Notes: a model not told the origin generated them from the sequence alone. DNA of 64,000 nt from Rhodanobacter sp. FDAARGOS 1247 (GCF_016889805.1 NZ_CP069535.1:3596001-3660000); one strand, 5' to 3'; shown: positions 17,168 through 26,465, numbered from the stretch's first letter. Program-made: numbers and translations.

Positions 17168-18330
17168 CGGCAGGGCGACACTGGCGTTACGCACTTCCAC
17201 TGCTGGGATGGCTGCTGCTGGCAGGATGCCAGCAGGGCATGGCGCCGGTGGCCTTCCACGCCGAGGGCCGACCGCAGAAGCTCGGTGACTGGCACGTGGT
17301 CGAGGTCCACGACGGCAAGCTGCAGCTCAACGCCGGCGTGGTGCCGTACGACCTCAACACGCCGCTGTTCACCGACTACGCGCACAAGCTGCGCACGATC
17401 TGGATGCCCGCGGGCACGTCGGCAAAATACAACCCGACCGACACCCTGGACTTCCCGGTCGGCACGGTGATCAGCAAGACCTTCTATTACCCGCGCGCCG
17501 CCGACGGCAAGGTGGGCGAGGTCCTGCGCAATGACGACTACTCGCGCGACTTCGCCGGGCAGGGCCTGGACATGGCGCACGTGCACCTGGTCGAAACGCG
17601 CATCCTGGTCCATCGCAAGGACGGCTGGGCGGCGATTCCCTATGTGTGGAACGAGGCGCAGACCGAAGCCACCCTGGCGCGCACCGGCGCGGTGCTGCCG
17701 ATGACCCTGGTCGCCGACCAGCCGGCCGCCGGCATACCTGCCCGCGAGGACTTCAACTACGTGGTGCCCGACGAAAGCCAGTGCGCCAGCTGCCATGCGC
17801 AGGACTGGGTCAGCCGCAAGATCCATCCGATCGGGCCGAAGGCGCGCCACCTCAACAAGGACTATCACTACGCCGAGGGCAGCGCCAACCAGCTCGAACA
17901 CCTGGTGAAGCTGGGCTACCTCGGCGGCCTGCCCGCCGCGGCCGACGTCCCCCGCGACGCGAACTGGAAAGATCCGCACGCACCGCTGGACGCCCGCGCC
18001 CGCGCCTACCTCGACATCAACTGCGGCCACTGCCACAACGCCAACGGCGCGGCCAACACCACCGGCCTCACGCTCGACTACACCACGCCGGAAGACCGTC
18101 ACCTGGGCATCTGCAAGCCGCCGACCGCGGCCGGCCAGGGCACCGGCGACCACTTCTTCGACATCGTGCCGGGCCAGCCGGACGAGTCGATCCTGCCCTA
18201 CCGGCTGTCGTCGACCGAACCGGGCGTGATGATGCCGGAGCTCGGCCGCAGCACCGTGCACCGCGAGGGCGTGGCGCTGATCAAGGCATGGATCGCGGCG
18301 CAGCCGGGGAGCTGCGTGGCGATCCACTGA
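17164..18330 (+). CDS. di-heme c-type cytochrome-like lipoprotein (HNE_0200/TIGR03806-like)
   Basis: A 388-aa lipoprotein; the signal peptide ends LLLAGC. The N-terminal domain contains PLFTDYAHKLRTIWMPAG, and two CxxCH heme-attachment motifs follow: CASCH near residue 214 and CGHCH near residue 289. A further Cys is in HLGICKPP and a Met-rich GVMMPELGR near the C-terminus could supply an axial ligand. Family members are annotated only as conserved hypothetical or SO2930-like proteins. Translational coupling to the beta-helix gene indicates the two act together, probably at the periplasmic face of the outer membrane. The redox partner and substrate are unknown. Confidence 0.8.
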   Translation: MTAGRHWRYALPLLGWLLLAGCQQGMAPVAFHAEGRPQKLGDWHVVEVHDGKLQLNAGVVPYDLNTPLFTDYAHKLRTIWMPAGTSAKYNPTDTLDFPVGTVISKTFYYPRAADGKVGEVLRNDDYSRDFAGQGLDMAHVHLVETRILVHRKDGWAAIPYVWNEAQTEATLARTGAVLPMTLVADQPAAGIPAREDFNYVVPDESQCASCHAQDWVSRKIHPIGPKARHLNKDYHYAEGSANQLEHLVKLGYLGGLPAAADVPRDANWKDPHAPLDARARAYLDINCGHCHNANGAANTTGLTLDYTTPEDRHLGICKPPTAAGQGTGDHFFDIVPGQPDESILPYRLSSTEPGVMMPELGRSTVHREGVALIKAWIAAQPGSCVAIH

Positions 18331-18395
18331 TTCCACAAGACAACTGTGCGCGGCTGTCCATGGCCGCGCGGTCCGATGCAAGGGGAGAGCACCGA

Positions 18396-20894
18396 ATGAA
18401 CATGCGTCAACGCCCACTTTCGATCAGCCTGCGCAAACTGCTGTTCGGCGGCAGCACGCTGCTGTTGCTGTGCAGCCCGTCGCTGGCCTTCGGCGCCGAC
18501 GCGCCGCCGCAGGATGCCGCCGGCAGCAATGCGCCGGCGAGTGACCCGGTCAAGGACGTCACCCAGCTGGGCAAGATCACCGTCACCGCGCAAAGCCGCT
18601 CGCAGGAAATGCAGGAAGTGCCGATCCCGCTGCAGATCGTCACCGCGAAGCAGATCGACACGCTGGCGGCGACCGACCTCAGCCGGATGGACATCTTCGT
18701 GCCCGGCCTGGTGGTCGGCGCCGACCAGCCGACCCAGCCGAGCTACCAGATGCGCGGCATCGAGACCAGCAACTTCGGCATCGGCACCGAGTCGGCCGTG
18801 GGCGTCTACGTCGATGGCGTCTATGCGGCCCGCTCCGGCGGCGCGCTGCTGGCGTTCAACGACATCGCGCGGATCGAAGTGCTGAAGGGGCCGCAGGGCA
18901 CGCTGTTCGGCCGCAATGCCGCCGCCGGCGCGATCTCGATCGTCACCAACGAACCCAGCGACCACTTCGAGGGCAAGGCCCGCGTGCGCTTCGGCAACGA
19001 CGGCCGCAAGTACGCCGACGCCCTGGTCAACGTGCCGGTGAACCGCGACATGGCCGTGCGCATGAGCGTGCTGGACAACCGCAGCGACGGCTGGATCAAG
19101 GACGCCGCCACCGGCGAAAGCTACGGCAAGGACCACGACTGGGGCAGCCGCCTGGTGTGGCGCTGGAACGCCACGCCCGACACCCGCGTGCTGCTGGCGT
19201 GGGACCACGAACAACTCAAGCAGCCGCCGCAGCCGGCGATCGGGCTGATCGCGAAATCGGACTACGTGACGCGGGACCCTCCGTTCAACGACGAGGTCCC
19301 GCCGTTTCCGGCCGATTCGTCGAGCTACCTCGATCCGCGCCATGCGCCGCTGTACAACGACACGGTGAATGCGGGCGAGAAGCGCCACTTCGACGGCGCC
19401 ACGCTCACCGTCGACCACTCCTTCAGCTGGGGCAGCCTCACCTCGACCACCGCGTGGCGGCACTTCAACACCTACAACCGCGGCGACTACGACGGCACCA
19501 ACAACCGCGCCACCTATCTCGACACCGCCAACATCGAGAGCAACAACAGCTGGTACCAGGAATTCAAGTTCGCCGGCACCGCCGGCATCGCCGACTGGGT
19601 CGGCGGCGTCAGCTACTACGACGAACACGCGCGGCAGACCAGCCAGACCAACGTGTTCACCGACAGCGTCGATTCGCTGGCGATGAACGTGGGCGGCAAT
19701 CCGTTCACCGACACCTTCGCCTTCTACGATTCGGTGTTGCCGTTGCTGGGCTTCGGCCAGTACCACCTGCTGGGCAATCCCTGGCGCGAGCAGATCGATA
19801 ACGTTGGTCGCTTCAAGGCCTACGCCGCGTACGGCGACGTGATCTGGCATCTCACCGATCGGCTCAGCCTCACCACCGGTGCTCGCTTCACCCGGGACGA
19901 AAAGCAGTTCTCCTGGTTCAATCCGCTGCGTCAGGCGCCGGAACTGGACGCCACCATTGCCGAACTGCTGCCGCAATTGGCCGCACTCGGCATCGTCATT
20001 GACCCCAGTCCCTTCCAGCAGAACCTGATCTTCAACGCCGCCGGCGGCGCCCCGGTCAACGTGCTGGTGAAGGACAAGAACAGCTGGAACGACTTCAGCC
20101 CCCGCGTGGTGCTGGACTACAAGTTCACCCCCGACGTGATGGGCTACGCCTCGGTGACCAAGGGCTACAAGGCCGGCGGCTACAACAGCGTGCAGATCGG
20201 CTCGCGCTTCGACCCGGAGAAGGTGCTCAACTACGAGGCCGGCCTGAAGACCCTGTTCCCCGAGCAGCACCTGCTGCTGAACGGCTCGGTGTACTACTAC
20301 CGCTACGACAACAAGCAGTCGCTCACGCTCGATCCCAACAGCGCCGGCTCCGGCGTGCCGCGCTACCTGGTCAGCAGCACCGACCAGGAAGCCCACGGCC
20401 TGGAGTTCGAGGCGCAATGGCAACCGGTGGATGCGTTCAAGCTCAGCTTCACCGGTGCCTACATCGACGCCACCTACCGCCAAGCGGTGGCGCCGTCGGG
20501 CGCCGACCTGTCCGGCCAGCCCACCGGCGAGCCGCTGTTCTCGTTTGCCAGCTCGCTGTCGTACACCTGGCAGGGCGTGGCGGGCGGCGCGCTGGAGTTC
20601 GACCTGTCGCATGCCTACCGCGGCAAGTCGCGCTGCAACCGCGACTCGCAACTGCAGGGCACCTGCCAGATCAGCCCGAACTTCGACACCGGCGTCGCCC
20701 AGCAACGCACCGACGCGCGGCTGGACTGGCATGCGGCCGACGACCAGTGGGGCGTCGCGCTGTACGCCAACAACGTGTTCAACAAGCGCTACGTGACCGG
20801 GGTGAACAATATCTCCACCAGCGTGTTCGGCACGCCGTTCGCCAGCATCACCCCACCACGCGCGGTCGGCGTCGAATTGCGCGTGAAATTCTGA
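18396..20894 (+). CDS. TonB-dependent outer-membrane receptor (partner of the beta-helix/di-heme pair)
   Basis: An 832-aa outer-membrane active transporter. ATG 18396 has AAGGGGAG eight bases upstream. Signal peptide about residues 1-33, TonB-box-like KITVTAQ near residue 60, a plug domain with EVLKGPQGTLFGRNAAAGAI near residue 160, then a 22-strand barrel with a C-terminal aromatic strand ending VELRVKF. It belongs to the large FecA/BtuB-like group common in this order. It starts 65 bp after the di-heme lipoprotein and is probably in the same operon, so it likely imports the ligand handled by the two lipoproteins. Ligand unknown. The five-hairpin repeat begins at its stop codon. Confidence 0.93.
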   Translation: MNMRQRPLSISLRKLLFGGSTLLLLCSPSLAFGADAPPQDAAGSNAPASDPVKDVTQLGKITVTAQSRSQEMQEVPIPLQIVTAKQIDTLAATDLSRMDIFVPGLVVGADQPTQPSYQMRGIETSNFGIGTESAVGVYVDGVYAARSGGALLAFNDIARIEVLKGPQGTLFGRNAAAGAISIVTNEPSDHFEGKARVRFGNDGRKYADALVNVPVNRDMAVRMSVLDNRSDGWIKDAATGESYGKDHDWGSRLVWRWNATPDTRVLLAWDHEQLKQPPQPAIGLIAKSDYVTRDPPFNDEVPPFPADSSSYLDPRHAPLYNDTVNAGEKRHFDGATLTVDHSFSWGSLTSTTAWRHFNTYNRGDYDGTNNRATYLDTANIESNNSWYQEFKFAGTAGIADWVGGVSYYDEHARQTSQTNVFTDSVDSLAMNVGGNPFTDTFAFYDSVLPLLGFGQYHLLGNPWREQIDNVGRFKAYAAYGDVIWHLTDRLSLTTGARFTRDEKQFSWFNPLRQAPELDATIAELLPQLAALGIVIDPSPFQQNLIFNAAGGAPVNVLVKDKNSWNDFSPRVVLDYKFTPDVMGYASVTKGYKAGGYNSVQIGSRFDPEKVLNYEAGLKTLFPEQHLLLNGSVYYYRYDNKQSLTLDPNSAGSGVPRYLVSSTDQEAHGLEFEAQWQPVDAFKLSFTGAYIDATYRQAVAPSGADLSGQPTGEPLFSFASSLSYTWQGVAGGALEFDLSHAYRGKSRCNRDSQLQGTCQISPNFDTGVAQQRTDARLDWHAADDQWGVALYANNVFNKRYVTGVNNISTSVFGTPFASITPPRAVGVELRVKF

Positions 20895-21049
20895 GAGGTG
20901 GTGATTTTTCAAGCTCGAAGTCCGGCCAGGGATGGCCGGACGCGGATCGGTCACGCAAGTGACTGATTCGCGCGAGCACGTCCGGGCATGTCCCGGACGT
21001 GCGATAGAAGAAAGCGACAGGAAGTGGCTTTCTTCACAGACTCTGAGAA
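20892..21049 (+). repeat. five-hairpin interspersed repeat, copy 1
   Basis: This begins at the TGA of the TonB receptor gene and ends just before the ATG at 21054. It shows five consecutive stem-loops. Stem 2 (20921-20928 with 20933-20940) is a perfect 8 bp around GGGA. Stem 3 (20947-20954 with 20959-20966) closes on a GCAA tetraloop. Stem 4 (20977-20986 with 20992-21001) is a perfect 10 bp. Stem 5 (21007-21015 with 21027-21035) is a perfect 9 bp. Stem 1 is imperfect in this copy. Copies 2 and 3 at 33258 and 42649 share order, spacing and much of the sequence. Confidence 0.85.
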
Positions 21050-21053
21050 GCCC

Positions 21054-22463
21054 ATGACCGAAAGCCAGCCGCTGACCGCCGACCTGCAACGCCTGCGCGA
21101 GGCGCAGGCGCGCGAACCGATGCCGGGGTGGGCGCTGCGCGCGCAGCGCCTGCGCAAGCTGGAGACGATGCTGCGCGAGCAGCGCAAGGCTTTCGCCGCC
21201 GCGATCCACGCCGACTTCGGCCAGCGCCCGGTCGAGGAAACCGACCTGCTGGAGATCTTCCCCAGCCTGTCGGCGATCCGCCACGCGCTCGGCCATGGCC
21301 GGCGCTGGATGAAGCCGCGGCGGCGCCTGGCCGACTGGCTGTTCCTGCCCGCGCGCACCGAACTGCGCCCGCAGCCGCTGGGCGTGGTCGGCATCATCGT
21401 GCCGTGGAACTATCCGCTGTACCTGGCCGTCGGTCCGCTGGTCGACGCGCTGGTGGCCGGCAACCGCGCGATGCTGAAGATGAGCGAGTTCACCCCGCGT
21501 TTCTCGGCGCTGTTCGCCGAGCAGATGGCCCGCTATTTCGCCGCCGACGAAGTGCTGGTGGTGAACGGCGACGCGGCGGTGGCGCAGGCGTTTTCCGCGC
21601 TGCCGTTCGACCACCTGCTGTTCACCGGCTCCACCGCGGTGGGCCACCACGTGATGCGCGCGGCGGCCGCCAACCTCACCCCGGTGACGCTGGAGCTGGG
21701 CGGCAAGTCACCGGCGATCATCGGCCCCGGGGCGCGCTTCGACCACGCGGTGGAGCGCATCGTGTTCGGCAAGCTGGTCAATGCGGGGCAGACCTGCATC
21801 GCGCCCGACTACGTGCTGCTGCCGCGCGCCCGGATACCGGCGTTCATCGAGGCCGCCGGCAAGGTACTGGCGCAGATGTACCCCGCGCTGGGCCAGAACG
21901 GCCAGTACGCCAGCATCGTTTCCGACCGGCAGTACCAGCGCCTTACCGGCCTGCGCGATGACGCGCTGGCCGCCGGCGCGCAATTGCACCGGCTCGGCGA
22001 GGCCGGCGAGGACGCCGCCAGCCGGCTGCTGCCGCCGCAGCTGCTCACCGGCGTCAGCGACGACATGGCGGTGATGCGCGAGGAAATCTTCGGCCCGCTG
22101 CTGCCGCTGGTGCCGTACGACCACCTGGATGACGCGATCGCCCACGTCCGCGCGCGGCCGCATCCGCTGGCCCTGTACCTGTTCGAGCACGACCAGGCGC
22201 TGGTCGACCGCGTGCTGGCGCGCACCCACGCCGGCGGCGTCAGCGTCAACGACACGCTGTACCACATCGCCCAGCACAAGCTGCCGTTCGGCGGCGTCGG
22301 CGCCTCGGGCATGGGCGGCTATCACGGCGAAGCGGGCTTCCGCACGTTTTCGCACCTGAAGCCGGTGTTCCGGCAGGCCCGCCTGAACGGCACCGGCCTG
22401 CTCAACCCGCCGTACGGGGCGCGCTTCCGGCGCATGCTCGAGTTGTTGTTGAAGCGCGGTTGA
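21054..22463 (+). CDS. aldehyde dehydrogenase, coniferyl-aldehyde dehydrogenase-like
   Basis: A 469-aa NAD(P)+-dependent aldehyde dehydrogenase of the class-3/CalB type, which includes fatty and coniferyl aldehyde dehydrogenases. Key residues: PWNYPLYLAVGPL, the cofactor loop FTGSTAVGHHV, the general base Glu in LELGGKSP, the catalytic Cys in NAGQTCIAPDYVL, and REEIFGPLLPL. The ATG at 21054 follows GAGAAG and sits directly behind the last hairpin of the repeat. An upstream frame opening in the repeat is not needed. No obvious pathway neighbours; a role in aldehyde detoxification is plausible. Confidence 0.9.
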   Translation: MTESQPLTADLQRLREAQAREPMPGWALRAQRLRKLETMLREQRKAFAAAIHADFGQRPVEETDLLEIFPSLSAIRHALGHGRRWMKPRRRLADWLFLPARTELRPQPLGVVGIIVPWNYPLYLAVGPLVDALVAGNRAMLKMSEFTPRFSALFAEQMARYFAADEVLVVNGDAAVAQAFSALPFDHLLFTGSTAVGHHVMRAAAANLTPVTLELGGKSPAIIGPGARFDHAVERIVFGKLVNAGQTCIAPDYVLLPRARIPAFIEAAGKVLAQMYPALGQNGQYASIVSDRQYQRLTGLRDDALAAGAQLHRLGEAGEDAASRLLPPQLLTGVSDDMAVMREEIFGPLLPLVPYDHLDDAIAHVRARPHPLALYLFEHDQALVDRVLARTHAGGVSVNDTLYHIAQHKLPFGGVGASGMGGYHGEAGFRTFSHLKPVFRQARLNGTGLLNPPYGARFRRMLELLLKRG

Positions 22464-22556
22464 ACCGCGGGCCGCAGCCGGGCACGCCCGGCTTGCGCAC
22501 CTGCTACCCTCGATGCGATGCCGGGGCCGGCCCGGCACTTTCCGATGGGTTTCGCG

Positions 22557-22850
22557 ATGCCATGTTTCGTCTACGCCAGCCTGCGCAAGGCTGGCAGCTA
22601 CCTGTGGCTGGCCGAACGCGACGCGTTCGCCAGGCTGCCCGAGTCGCTGTTGCTGCTGCTGGGCGAGCTGCGTTTCGTGATGGAAGTGCAGCTGGACGAA
22701 CAGCGCAAGCTGCCGGTGGAAGACACCGCGCAGGTCCTCGCCCACCTGCGCGAGCAGGGCTGGCACCTGCAGGTGCCGCCCAACGAAACGCTGGCCGCGG
22801 CCAACCACCTGCCGTATACCCACTCCCCGCAGGATGACCGGGACGAGTGA
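22557..22850 (+). CDS. YcgL domain protein
   Basis: A 97-aa cytosolic protein of the YcgL family (DUF709). Recognised by the N-terminal PCFVYASLRKAGSYLWL and by the central LLLLLGELRFVMEVQLDEQRKL pattern. Family members are small alpha/beta proteins of unknown function in gammaproteobacteria. The start is ATG 22557, directly before the conserved domain; ATG 22545 is the alternative. A GC-rich hairpin follows 21 bp after the stop. Confidence 0.88.
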   Translation: MPCFVYASLRKAGSYLWLAERDAFARLPESLLLLLGELRFVMEVQLDEQRKLPVEDTAQVLAHLREQGWHLQVPPNETLAAANHLPYTHSPQDDRDE

Positions 22851-22871
22851 CGCGCCGACCTGCGCGCGGAT

Positions 22872-22897
22872 TCCGCCGGCCTGTTCGCGCCGGCGGA
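22872..22897 (+). terminator. GC-rich hairpin downstream of ycgL
   Basis: A perfect 9-bp stem (TCCGCCGGC and complement) with an 8-nt loop, 21 bp after the ycgL stop. No T-run follows. Behind it a 13-nt unit, GATTTCCATCGGC, is present twice in tandem (about 22910-22936). Confidence 0.5.
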
Positions 22898-22974
22898 TCT
22901 ACATCGGCGGATTTCCATCGGCCGATTTCCATCGGCATTAACACTTGGTTACCGTCTGCCCATCCAACGATTTC

Positions 22975-22980
22975 TATACT
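22975..22980 (+). promoter_or_regulatory. candidate -10 box directly before the ankyrin gene
   Basis: TATACT ends 6 bp before the ATG at 22987. If this is the real -10, transcription would begin at or next to the ATG, giving a leaderless mRNA. No ribosome site is visible before that ATG, which fits. No good -35 is present at 17 bp. Confidence 0.35.
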
Positions 22981-22986
22981 CCCTCC

Positions 22987-25900
22987 ATGACCCAGCCCAA
23001 ATCACGTCGCCGCCCTCCCTTTCTGCAAGCCCTGGCCTGGTTCGTTCCCGGTTTGCTGGCGGTCTTCGTGGCCGGCCTGGTCAACCACCCGCTGACCCTG
23101 ATTCCGCTGCTGGTCGCCAACGCGCTGACCCTGGCGGCGGTCTGCCATGCGATCGGCTTCGATCCGGAACCGAAGTTCATGCGCACCGTGCTGCGCCGTG
23201 GCGCCGCGCACCTGGTGATGTTCACCGGTTACACCGTGGCGGTGTTCGTGCTGGTGGCCTGGCCGATGATGCAGCTGACCCACGCGCCCAGCCTCAGCGG
23301 CGCCCTGCTGCTGGCTGCTGCCCTGGTGCTGGCGCTGGTCGCGCTGTGGCGGCTGTGGCCCGCGTTCGGGCTGGTGTTCCTGTGGGATGACGCCTATCCG
23401 AGCCAGCGTGACGGCTCGTGGATCTTCACCGCCACCCTGCGCAGCGTCGCATTCGGCCGCCACCTGTCGCGCGAGGAACACTTCTTCAGCCACTTCCTGC
23501 CGGTCGCGTTCTCGCTGCTGGTGCTGTCCTTCGGCGCGATCACGCTGACCGGCCTGTACGGCGTGGTGCCCTCCGAGCCGCGCATCGCGGCGCTGGCCCT
23601 GTACGGCATCGTGCTGCTGCCGGCCGGCTGCCTGGTGATCGCCAACCGCACGCTGCGGGCGCTGTTGTGCGAAAGCCGGCATGCGCGCCGGCGCTCCGAC
23701 CTGGCGCCGACCCCGGTGCATCGCCCGATCCTCACCGAGGTCGAGCGCACCGCCGGCACGCCGGAACAGGCCGCCGCGCTGCTCGCCGCCACCCGTGACG
23801 GCGACATCGAGCGCGCGCTGGCGCTGGTCGAGGTGGGCGCCGACCCGGGCACCGCGCCCGCGGCGGACGATCGCGACCAGCGGCCGGTGCTGATGCTGGC
23901 CGCCTTGCTGCCCGACACCCGCCTGCTGCGCGCGCTGATCGCCCGGGGCGCCGACGTCAATCGCGCCAGCGGCGGCATCACCCCGCTGCTGGCCGCCACC
24001 CGCGACAGCTGGCACGGCCGCGCCGAGGCGGTGCTGACCCTGCTGGCCAACGGCGCCAGCCCGCTGGTCACCGATGCCGAAGGCAACACCGCGCTGCACG
24101 GCGCGGTACTCAGCGCCGACGCCGGCGTGGCCGCGATGCTGCTGGATGCCGCCGCACCGATCAACGCGCTGAACCAGGCCGGCATCAGCCCGCTGGCCAC
24201 CGCCTGCCGCGCGGCGAATTGGCCGCTGGCGAAGTTCCTGCTGGAGCACGGCGCCAAGCCCGTCGTGCCCGACGGCGAGCCGGCCCTGGTCGCCGCCAGC
24301 GGCATCGCCGACGACGACGTCGAAGGCGTGAAGCTGCTGCTCAAGCACCGCGCCCCGGTGAATGCCTGCGATGCACGCCACCGGCACGCCCTGCTCGGCG
24401 CCGCCGCCGAAGGCCACGAACAGATCGCCCGCGCGCTTTGCGCCGCCGGTGCCGACGTGAACCTGGTCGACCACCGCGGCAGCAGCGCGCTGATGGAAGC
24501 GGCCCGCGCCGGCGCCGGCGGCATCGTGCAATTGCTGGCCGAGGCGAAGGCCGACGCGGGCCTGCGCGACAGCCACGGTCGCGACGCACTGACCCTCGCC
24601 TGCCAGTCGCCGCATGCCGACGCCGGCACGATCAGCGCCCTGCTTGCCCTGGGCGCCGACCCGAAGGCACCGGCCAGCGACGGTCGCAGCGCACTCGACC
24701 ATGCCGCCGCCGCGGGACGCTGGGACCTGGTCGCCGTGCTTGATCCGGATACGCCGCTGCCGACCAGCCTCAGCCAGGACGTGCTGGCCGAAGGCGCCGA
24801 CACCCCCGGACACCTGCTCGATGCCCTGCGCTTCGGCCACTGGGCGATCGTCTCGGGCTTCGTGGCCCGCGTACGCGAATGGCCGCAGGCCGAGCTGGCC
24901 CGCATGTATCTGGAACTGGCCTCGCCCGGCCTGGGCGCCGCCCGCCGCTGGCTGCTCGAACACGGCCTGGCCGCCGAAGCGCGGCTGGACGCACCGCAGA
25001 TCGACGACGCCGACACCGGCGACACGCCGCACCTGCCGCCACCGGGCCAGCGCCTGTTCGATGCGCTGCTGCAGCAGCTTCCCGATGCCACCGAAGCGCT
25101 CGACGACCTGCTGCAAGCCGGCGCCACGCCCGCCGGCGCCGGCCTGCTGGCGCAGGCGCTGCTGAACACGAACGGTGCGGCCCAGTCGGCCGCGCTGCCG
25201 TTGAAGATGCTCGAGGCAGGCGCCGATCCGTTCGGCCCCGACGCCCGGGCGCGCAGCCCGCTGCAACTGGCCGCGGTGAACGACCAGGTGGAACTGCTGC
25301 AGGCGCTGCTGCAGCGGGGCTGCGATCCCAACACACGCGACCGCGACGGCCGCACGCCGCTGTTCGCCGCGCTGGAGCACGGCGCCCAGGCGCTGCCGCT
25401 GGTGCGCGCACTGATCGCCCACGGCGCCGACCCGGAAGCCACCGACGCCAACGGCGAAACGCCGCTGGGCCTGGCGCTGGAACATCCCGCGGTGGAGCGC
25501 TGGCTGGACTGGCGCGACTGGTCGCGGCCGGATCGCGCGCTGCGCGCCAGCGACCTTCCCGCCGCCGCGCGCGCCGGCGCGCTGGCCAGCGTGCAGCGAC
25601 TGCTGGAACTGGGTTTTGCCGTGGACACCCTCGACGAACAGGGCGCCAGCGCCCTGCTGCACGCCTGCGGCGCCGGTCACCGCGAGATCGCCGCCTGCCT
25701 GCTGGACGCCAACGCCGACGCGACCCGCGCCGCCCGCAGCGGCGTGACCCCGCTGGCCGCCGCGGTCGCCGCGCGGCGCGAATCGCTGGTGGCCCTGCTG
25801 CTGCAGCGCGAAGTCGCCGTCGACCAGCGCCTGCCGAACGACGCCACCGCGCTGATGGCGGCGGCGGCGATGGGTTATCCGGAGATCGCCGAACAGCTGC

Positions 25901-26421
25901 TCGATGCGGGCGCCGACATCAAGGCGGTCGACAACGCCGGGCGCAGCGCGCTGCACGCGGCGGCGCAGTTCGGCTTCGAACACAACGACAGCCTGCGCGC
26001 GCGACGCCTGTTCGACGTGCTGCTCAAGCGCGGCGCCGACATCAACCACGCCGACCACGAGGGCAAGACGCCGCTGCTGCTGTTGCTCGGCGCCCAGCTG
26101 CGGCCGGGCAGCAGCTGCGACGCCACCCACATCGGGGCGCTGGTGCCGCTGTTGCTGGACGCGGGCGCCCAGGTCGGCCACGCCGACCAGCGAGGCGTCA
26201 CCGCGCTGCACGCCTGCGCGATGCACGCCTTGTTGCCGCCCGCCCGCGTGCTGCTGTCGCGCGGCGCCGACCGCAACGCGGCCGATGCGTTCGGACGCAG
26301 CGCGGCGGACGTGGCCCGGCAACTCGGTTATGTGGACATCGCCCACGAACTGGCCGCGCGCAGCAGCGCGATCCCCAGCGTGCGACAGACCCTGCGCCAG
26401 CCCGCCCAGCCGGCCGACTGA
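22987..26421 (+). CDS. giant membrane-anchored ankyrin-repeat protein
   Basis: A 1144-aa protein. The N-terminal 240 residues hold about six hydrophobic segments (AWFVPGLLAVFVAGLV, LTLIPLLVANALTLAAV, VMFTGYTVAVFVLVAW and others) with a cytoplasmic WDDAYPSQRDGSW loop. From about residue 255 the protein is a solenoid of some twenty ankyrin repeats, with units such as GNTALHGAVLSADAGVAAMLLDA, RGSSALMEAARAGAGGIVQLL and GVTALHACAMHALLPPARVLL. A central part (about residues 590-740) is degenerate. Orthologues are annotated in Xanthomonadales only as ankyrin proteins. A scaffold at the inner membrane is the likely role; partners unknown. It is convergent with the Kef antiporter. Confidence 0.9.
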   Translation: MTQPKSRRRPPFLQALAWFVPGLLAVFVAGLVNHPLTLIPLLVANALTLAAVCHAIGFDPEPKFMRTVLRRGAAHLVMFTGYTVAVFVLVAWPMMQLTHAPSLSGALLLAAALVLALVALWRLWPAFGLVFLWDDAYPSQRDGSWIFTATLRSVAFGRHLSREEHFFSHFLPVAFSLLVLSFGAITLTGLYGVVPSEPRIAALALYGIVLLPAGCLVIANRTLRALLCESRHARRRSDLAPTPVHRPILTEVERTAGTPEQAAALLAATRDGDIERALALVEVGADPGTAPAADDRDQRPVLMLAALLPDTRLLRALIARGADVNRASGGITPLLAATRDSWHGRAEAVLTLLANGASPLVTDAEGNTALHGAVLSADAGVAAMLLDAAAPINALNQAGISPLATACRAANWPLAKFLLEHGAKPVVPDGEPALVAASGIADDDVEGVKLLLKHRAPVNACDARHRHALLGAAAEGHEQIARALCAAGADVNLVDHRGSSALMEAARAGAGGIVQLLAEAKADAGLRDSHGRDALTLACQSPHADAGTISALLALGADPKAPASDGRSALDHAAAAGRWDLVAVLDPDTPLPTSLSQDVLAEGADTPGHLLDALRFGHWAIVSGFVARVREWPQAELARMYLELASPGLGAARRWLLEHGLAAEARLDAPQIDDADTGDTPHLPPPGQRLFDALLQQLPDATEALDDLLQAGATPAGAGLLAQALLNTNGAAQSAALPLKMLEAGADPFGPDARARSPLQLAAVNDQVELLQALLQRGCDPNTRDRDGRTPLFAALEHGAQALPLVRALIAHGADPEATDANGETPLGLALEHPAVERWLDWRDWSRPDRALRASDLPAAARAGALASVQRLLELGFAVDTLDEQGASALLHACGAGHREIAACLLDANADATRAARSGVTPLAAAVAARRESLVALLLQREVAVDQRLPNDATALMAAAAMGYPEIAEQLLDAGADIKAVDNAGRSALHAAAQFGFEHNDSLRARRLFDVLLKRGADINHADHEGKTPLLLLLGAQLRPGSSCDATHIGALVPLLLDAGAQVGHADQRGVTALHACAMHALLPPARVLLSRGADRNAADAFGRSAADVARQLGYVDIAHELAARSSAIPSVRQTLRQPAQPAD

Positions 26422-26426
26422 GGCGC

Positions 26427-26448
26427 GGCCGCGCGCCCCGGCGCGGCC
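26427..26448. terminator. hairpin between convergent genes
   Basis: A perfect 8-bp stem, GGCCGCGC with its complement, and a 6-nt loop in the 44-bp gap between the ankyrin gene and the antiporter gene. No T-run on either side. Confidence 0.4.
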
Positions 26449-26465
26449 ATCGCCCGATCAGCGCC

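Noticed and set aside
18198-21650. 1150-aa antisense frame across the TonB receptor and aldehyde dehydrogenase
   Set aside because: Shadow with low-complexity composition. It crosses two well-supported genes and the repeat.
23002-26346. 1114-aa antisense frame opposite the ankyrin gene
   Set aside because: Shadow frame; the plus strand has regular ankyrin repeats.
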